Assembly (NCBI GenBank): GCA_030830565.1
Contig: JAURMR010000043.1
Coordinates: 62,001 to 126,000 of the forward strand
Direction of reading: 5' to 3'
Length of the DNA: 64,000 bases
DNA from: Acidimicrobiales bacterium
GTDB taxonomy: Bacteria > Actinomycetota > Acidimicrobiia > Acidimicrobiales > Acidimicrobilacustridaceae
The notes beneath the pieces were generated by a model. The model saw nothing but the letters and a program-made list of their open reading frames with translations. It was not told where the DNA came from and ran no database searches. This document shows positions 62,725-64,000 of the stretch, one piece after another. The position numbers were made by a program, and so were the translations under genes. Position 1 is the first letter of the stretch. Every line of letters begins with the position of its first letter.

Positions 62725-64000
62725 TTAGGCAAGAGCGACGAGTTCCAGCGATTCCGCTGAGAAGTAGTCGAGTTGTCCGTCTGGCATCAGCAACACCCGA
62801 TCCGGGGCAAGTGCCTCGACAAATTCCACATCGTGACTGACGATCACCATCGTTCCTGGCCATGCTGCAAGTGCAGTGCCAGTCGCAGTGCGCGACATTG
62901 GGTCGAGGTTGTTTGTGGGCTCGTCGAGCAAGAGCAGGTTGTGGTTGCCCGCAACTAATTGGGCGAGGGCAAGTTTCGTCTTTTCCCCGCCGGAAAGCGT
63001 TCCGGCGTCTTGGAAAACCTTGTCCCCACTCAACCCGAACATGCCGAGAAGTGCTCGTACCCCTTCGTCTCCGAGTTCGGAATCGCGGCGCATGTGATCA
63101 ATCATCGATACACCGGAGTCAATCCCTTCGTGTTCCTGTGCGTAGTAGCCAGCAGAAACATTGAGGCCAAGTTCGAACTCGCCAAGGTCGGCCTCGGTTG
63201 CACCGGCGAGGATCTTTAGAAGGCTTGTCTTTCCTGCACCGTTAAGTCCCATGACTAACAGCCGTTCGCCGCGACCTACATCGAAAGACACGTCGGCGAA
63301 GACATCGTTGGCTCCGTAACTCTTCCAAAGTCCACTTGCGGTCAGAACAGTTCGACCGCAGCTGGGTGGGGGAGGAAATCGAAGTTCGATCGTCCGCCGT
63401 GCTGCTGGGCCTTCAACCTGATTCGATCGGATTCGCTCGGCGCGATTATCGAGGTTCTTCGCAACTCGGGCGCGCTTGGCAGTTTGTCCGCGCATCGAAT
63501 CTGCGAGCGTCGACAATCGCTTAATTTCGCTCTGCTGACGCTCGGCCATCTTGCTAAGACGCTCTTCGTCGCGTTCTCGTGAGACCAAATATTGGCTATA
63601 GGTGCCGCGGTATTCAACGATCTCTCCCGTGGCTTCTTCAGCTTCGCGATCGAGATGAATGACTCGGGTGATTGCTTCGTCGAGGAGATCGAGATCATGG
63701 CTGATGACGAGAAGCGCCCCTCGGTAGGAACGGAGAAATGACAGCAGCCAATCTCGGGCGTCTGCATCGAGGTGGTTTGTTGGCTCATCGAGAAGAAGGA
63801 GTTCGCTGCCGGCGAACAGGATGCGAGAGAGCTCAAGGCGACGACGCTCGCCACCGGACAGAGCTCCGATCGGAAGTTCGAGTCGGTCAGCTCGGAGGCC
63901 AAGGCCATCGACGAGCTTGCGGGCCTCGGACTCTGCGGAGTAGCCACCTTCAATTTCAAATCGTTCCTGAGCGTTTGTGAACTTTGTGATGTTCTGCTCG
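62725..64000 (-). CDS. ABC-F family ATPase, N-terminal part outside the window
   Basis: Reading frame on the minus strand stays open to the right edge, so the gene begins beyond 64000 and at least 425 residues are visible. The visible part starts just before the first signature (LSGGERRRLEL) with Walker B LLLLDEPTNHLD, then the linker, then a complete second ABC domain with Walker A GLNGAGKT, LSGGEKTKLAL and LLLLDEPTNNLD. ABC-F proteins act on the ribosome, as translation factors or in antibiotic protection; which applies is not visible. No membrane part, as expected. A frame starting at 63588 is only a piece of it. Confidence 0.92.
   Translation of the reverse strand, partial: EQNITKFTNAQERFEIEGGYSAESEARKLVDGLGLRADRLELPIGALSGGERRRLELSRILFAGSELLLLDEPTNHLDADARDWLLSFLRSYRGALLVISHDLDLLDEAITRVIHLDREAEEATGEIVEYRGTYSQYLVSRERDEERLSKMAERQQSEIKRLSTLADSMRGQTAKRARVAKNLDNRAERIRSNQVEGPAARRTIELRFPPPPSCGRTVLTASGLWKSYGANDVFADVSFDVGRGERLLVMGLNGAGKTSLLKILAGATEADLGEFELGLNVSAGYYAQEHEGIDSGVSMIDHMRRDSELGDEGVRALLGMFGLSGDKVFQDAGTLSGGEKTKLALAQLVAGNHNLLLLDEPTNNLDPMSRTATGTALAAWPGTMVIVSHDVEFVEALAPDRVLLMPDGQLDYFSAESLELVALA

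Overview
The window is a gene-dense, moderately GC-rich chromosomal segment from an actinobacterium. No rRNA, tRNA, transposase, integrase, phage gene or CRISPR array was found. The lineage signs are paired F420 genes (cofD, cofE), a DUF3499 protein, a GT2/GT-C fusion followed by a DUF5719-like protein, a long biotin carboxylase-BCCP subunit, an LpdA-type flavoprotein, and many apparently leaderless genes with a TANNNT box 6 to 11 nt before the start codon. The housekeeping genes follow an order I remember from the Mycobacterium tuberculosis secA1-sahH-manA-pmmA-fbiAB-manB-lcp-birA-accA3-lpdA region. An Acidimicrobiia-like organism is my best guess; the class is inferred, not shown.

Layout: 1-14.2 kb is a surface-polysaccharide locus. 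It holds the end of rfbB, rfbD, a methyltransferase, a repeat-containing chimeric glycosyltransferase, GT2 and GT4 enzymes, a large membrane protein and a Wzm/Wzt exporter. 14.4-24.8 kb is acyl-CoA and redox metabolism: meaB and methylmalonyl-CoA mutase, FetAB-type transporter, LpdA-like flavoprotein, RDD protein, DapB-like dehydrogenase, accA3-like subunit and birA. 24.8-26.6 kb has pabC and pabB. 26.7-40.8 kb returns to envelope glycans: an LCP protein, GDP-fucose synthase, four GT4 enzymes, a mannose-1-phosphate guanylyltransferase-like protein, an epimerase, gmd and rmd, with cofD-cofE and an FkbM methyltransferase in the same minus-strand run. 40.8-46.8 kb has a new-looking small protein and the GT2/GT-C fusion, DUF5719-like and thioredoxin-like operon. 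46.8-64 kb holds ftsH, DUF3499, a CAAX-type protease, a second large membrane protein, pmm, Trm112-like, SIS isomerase, ahcY, an SDR, comF, secA, prfB and the C-terminal part of an ABC-F ATPase.

How the genes work together: the SIS isomerase, phosphomannomutase and guanylyltransferase can supply GDP-mannose. Gmd with Rmd would give GDP-D-rhamnose, and Gmd with WcaG would give GDP-L-fucose. RfbB and RfbD make dTDP-L-rhamnose (RmlA and RmlC are outside the window). About ten glycosyltransferases could use these sugars. Wzm/Wzt would export a finished chain, with the Wzt C-terminal domain reading its end. The LCP protein could attach glycan to the wall. A biotin-dependent carboxylase, BirA, mutase and MeaB suggest a propionyl-CoA to succinyl-CoA route.

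The least explained parts are the 712-residue chimera with 37-residue repeats (2609-4747), the 73-residue small protein (40761-40982), the GT2/GT-C-DUF5719-thioredoxin operon, and the hairpin-rich leader before ahcY.
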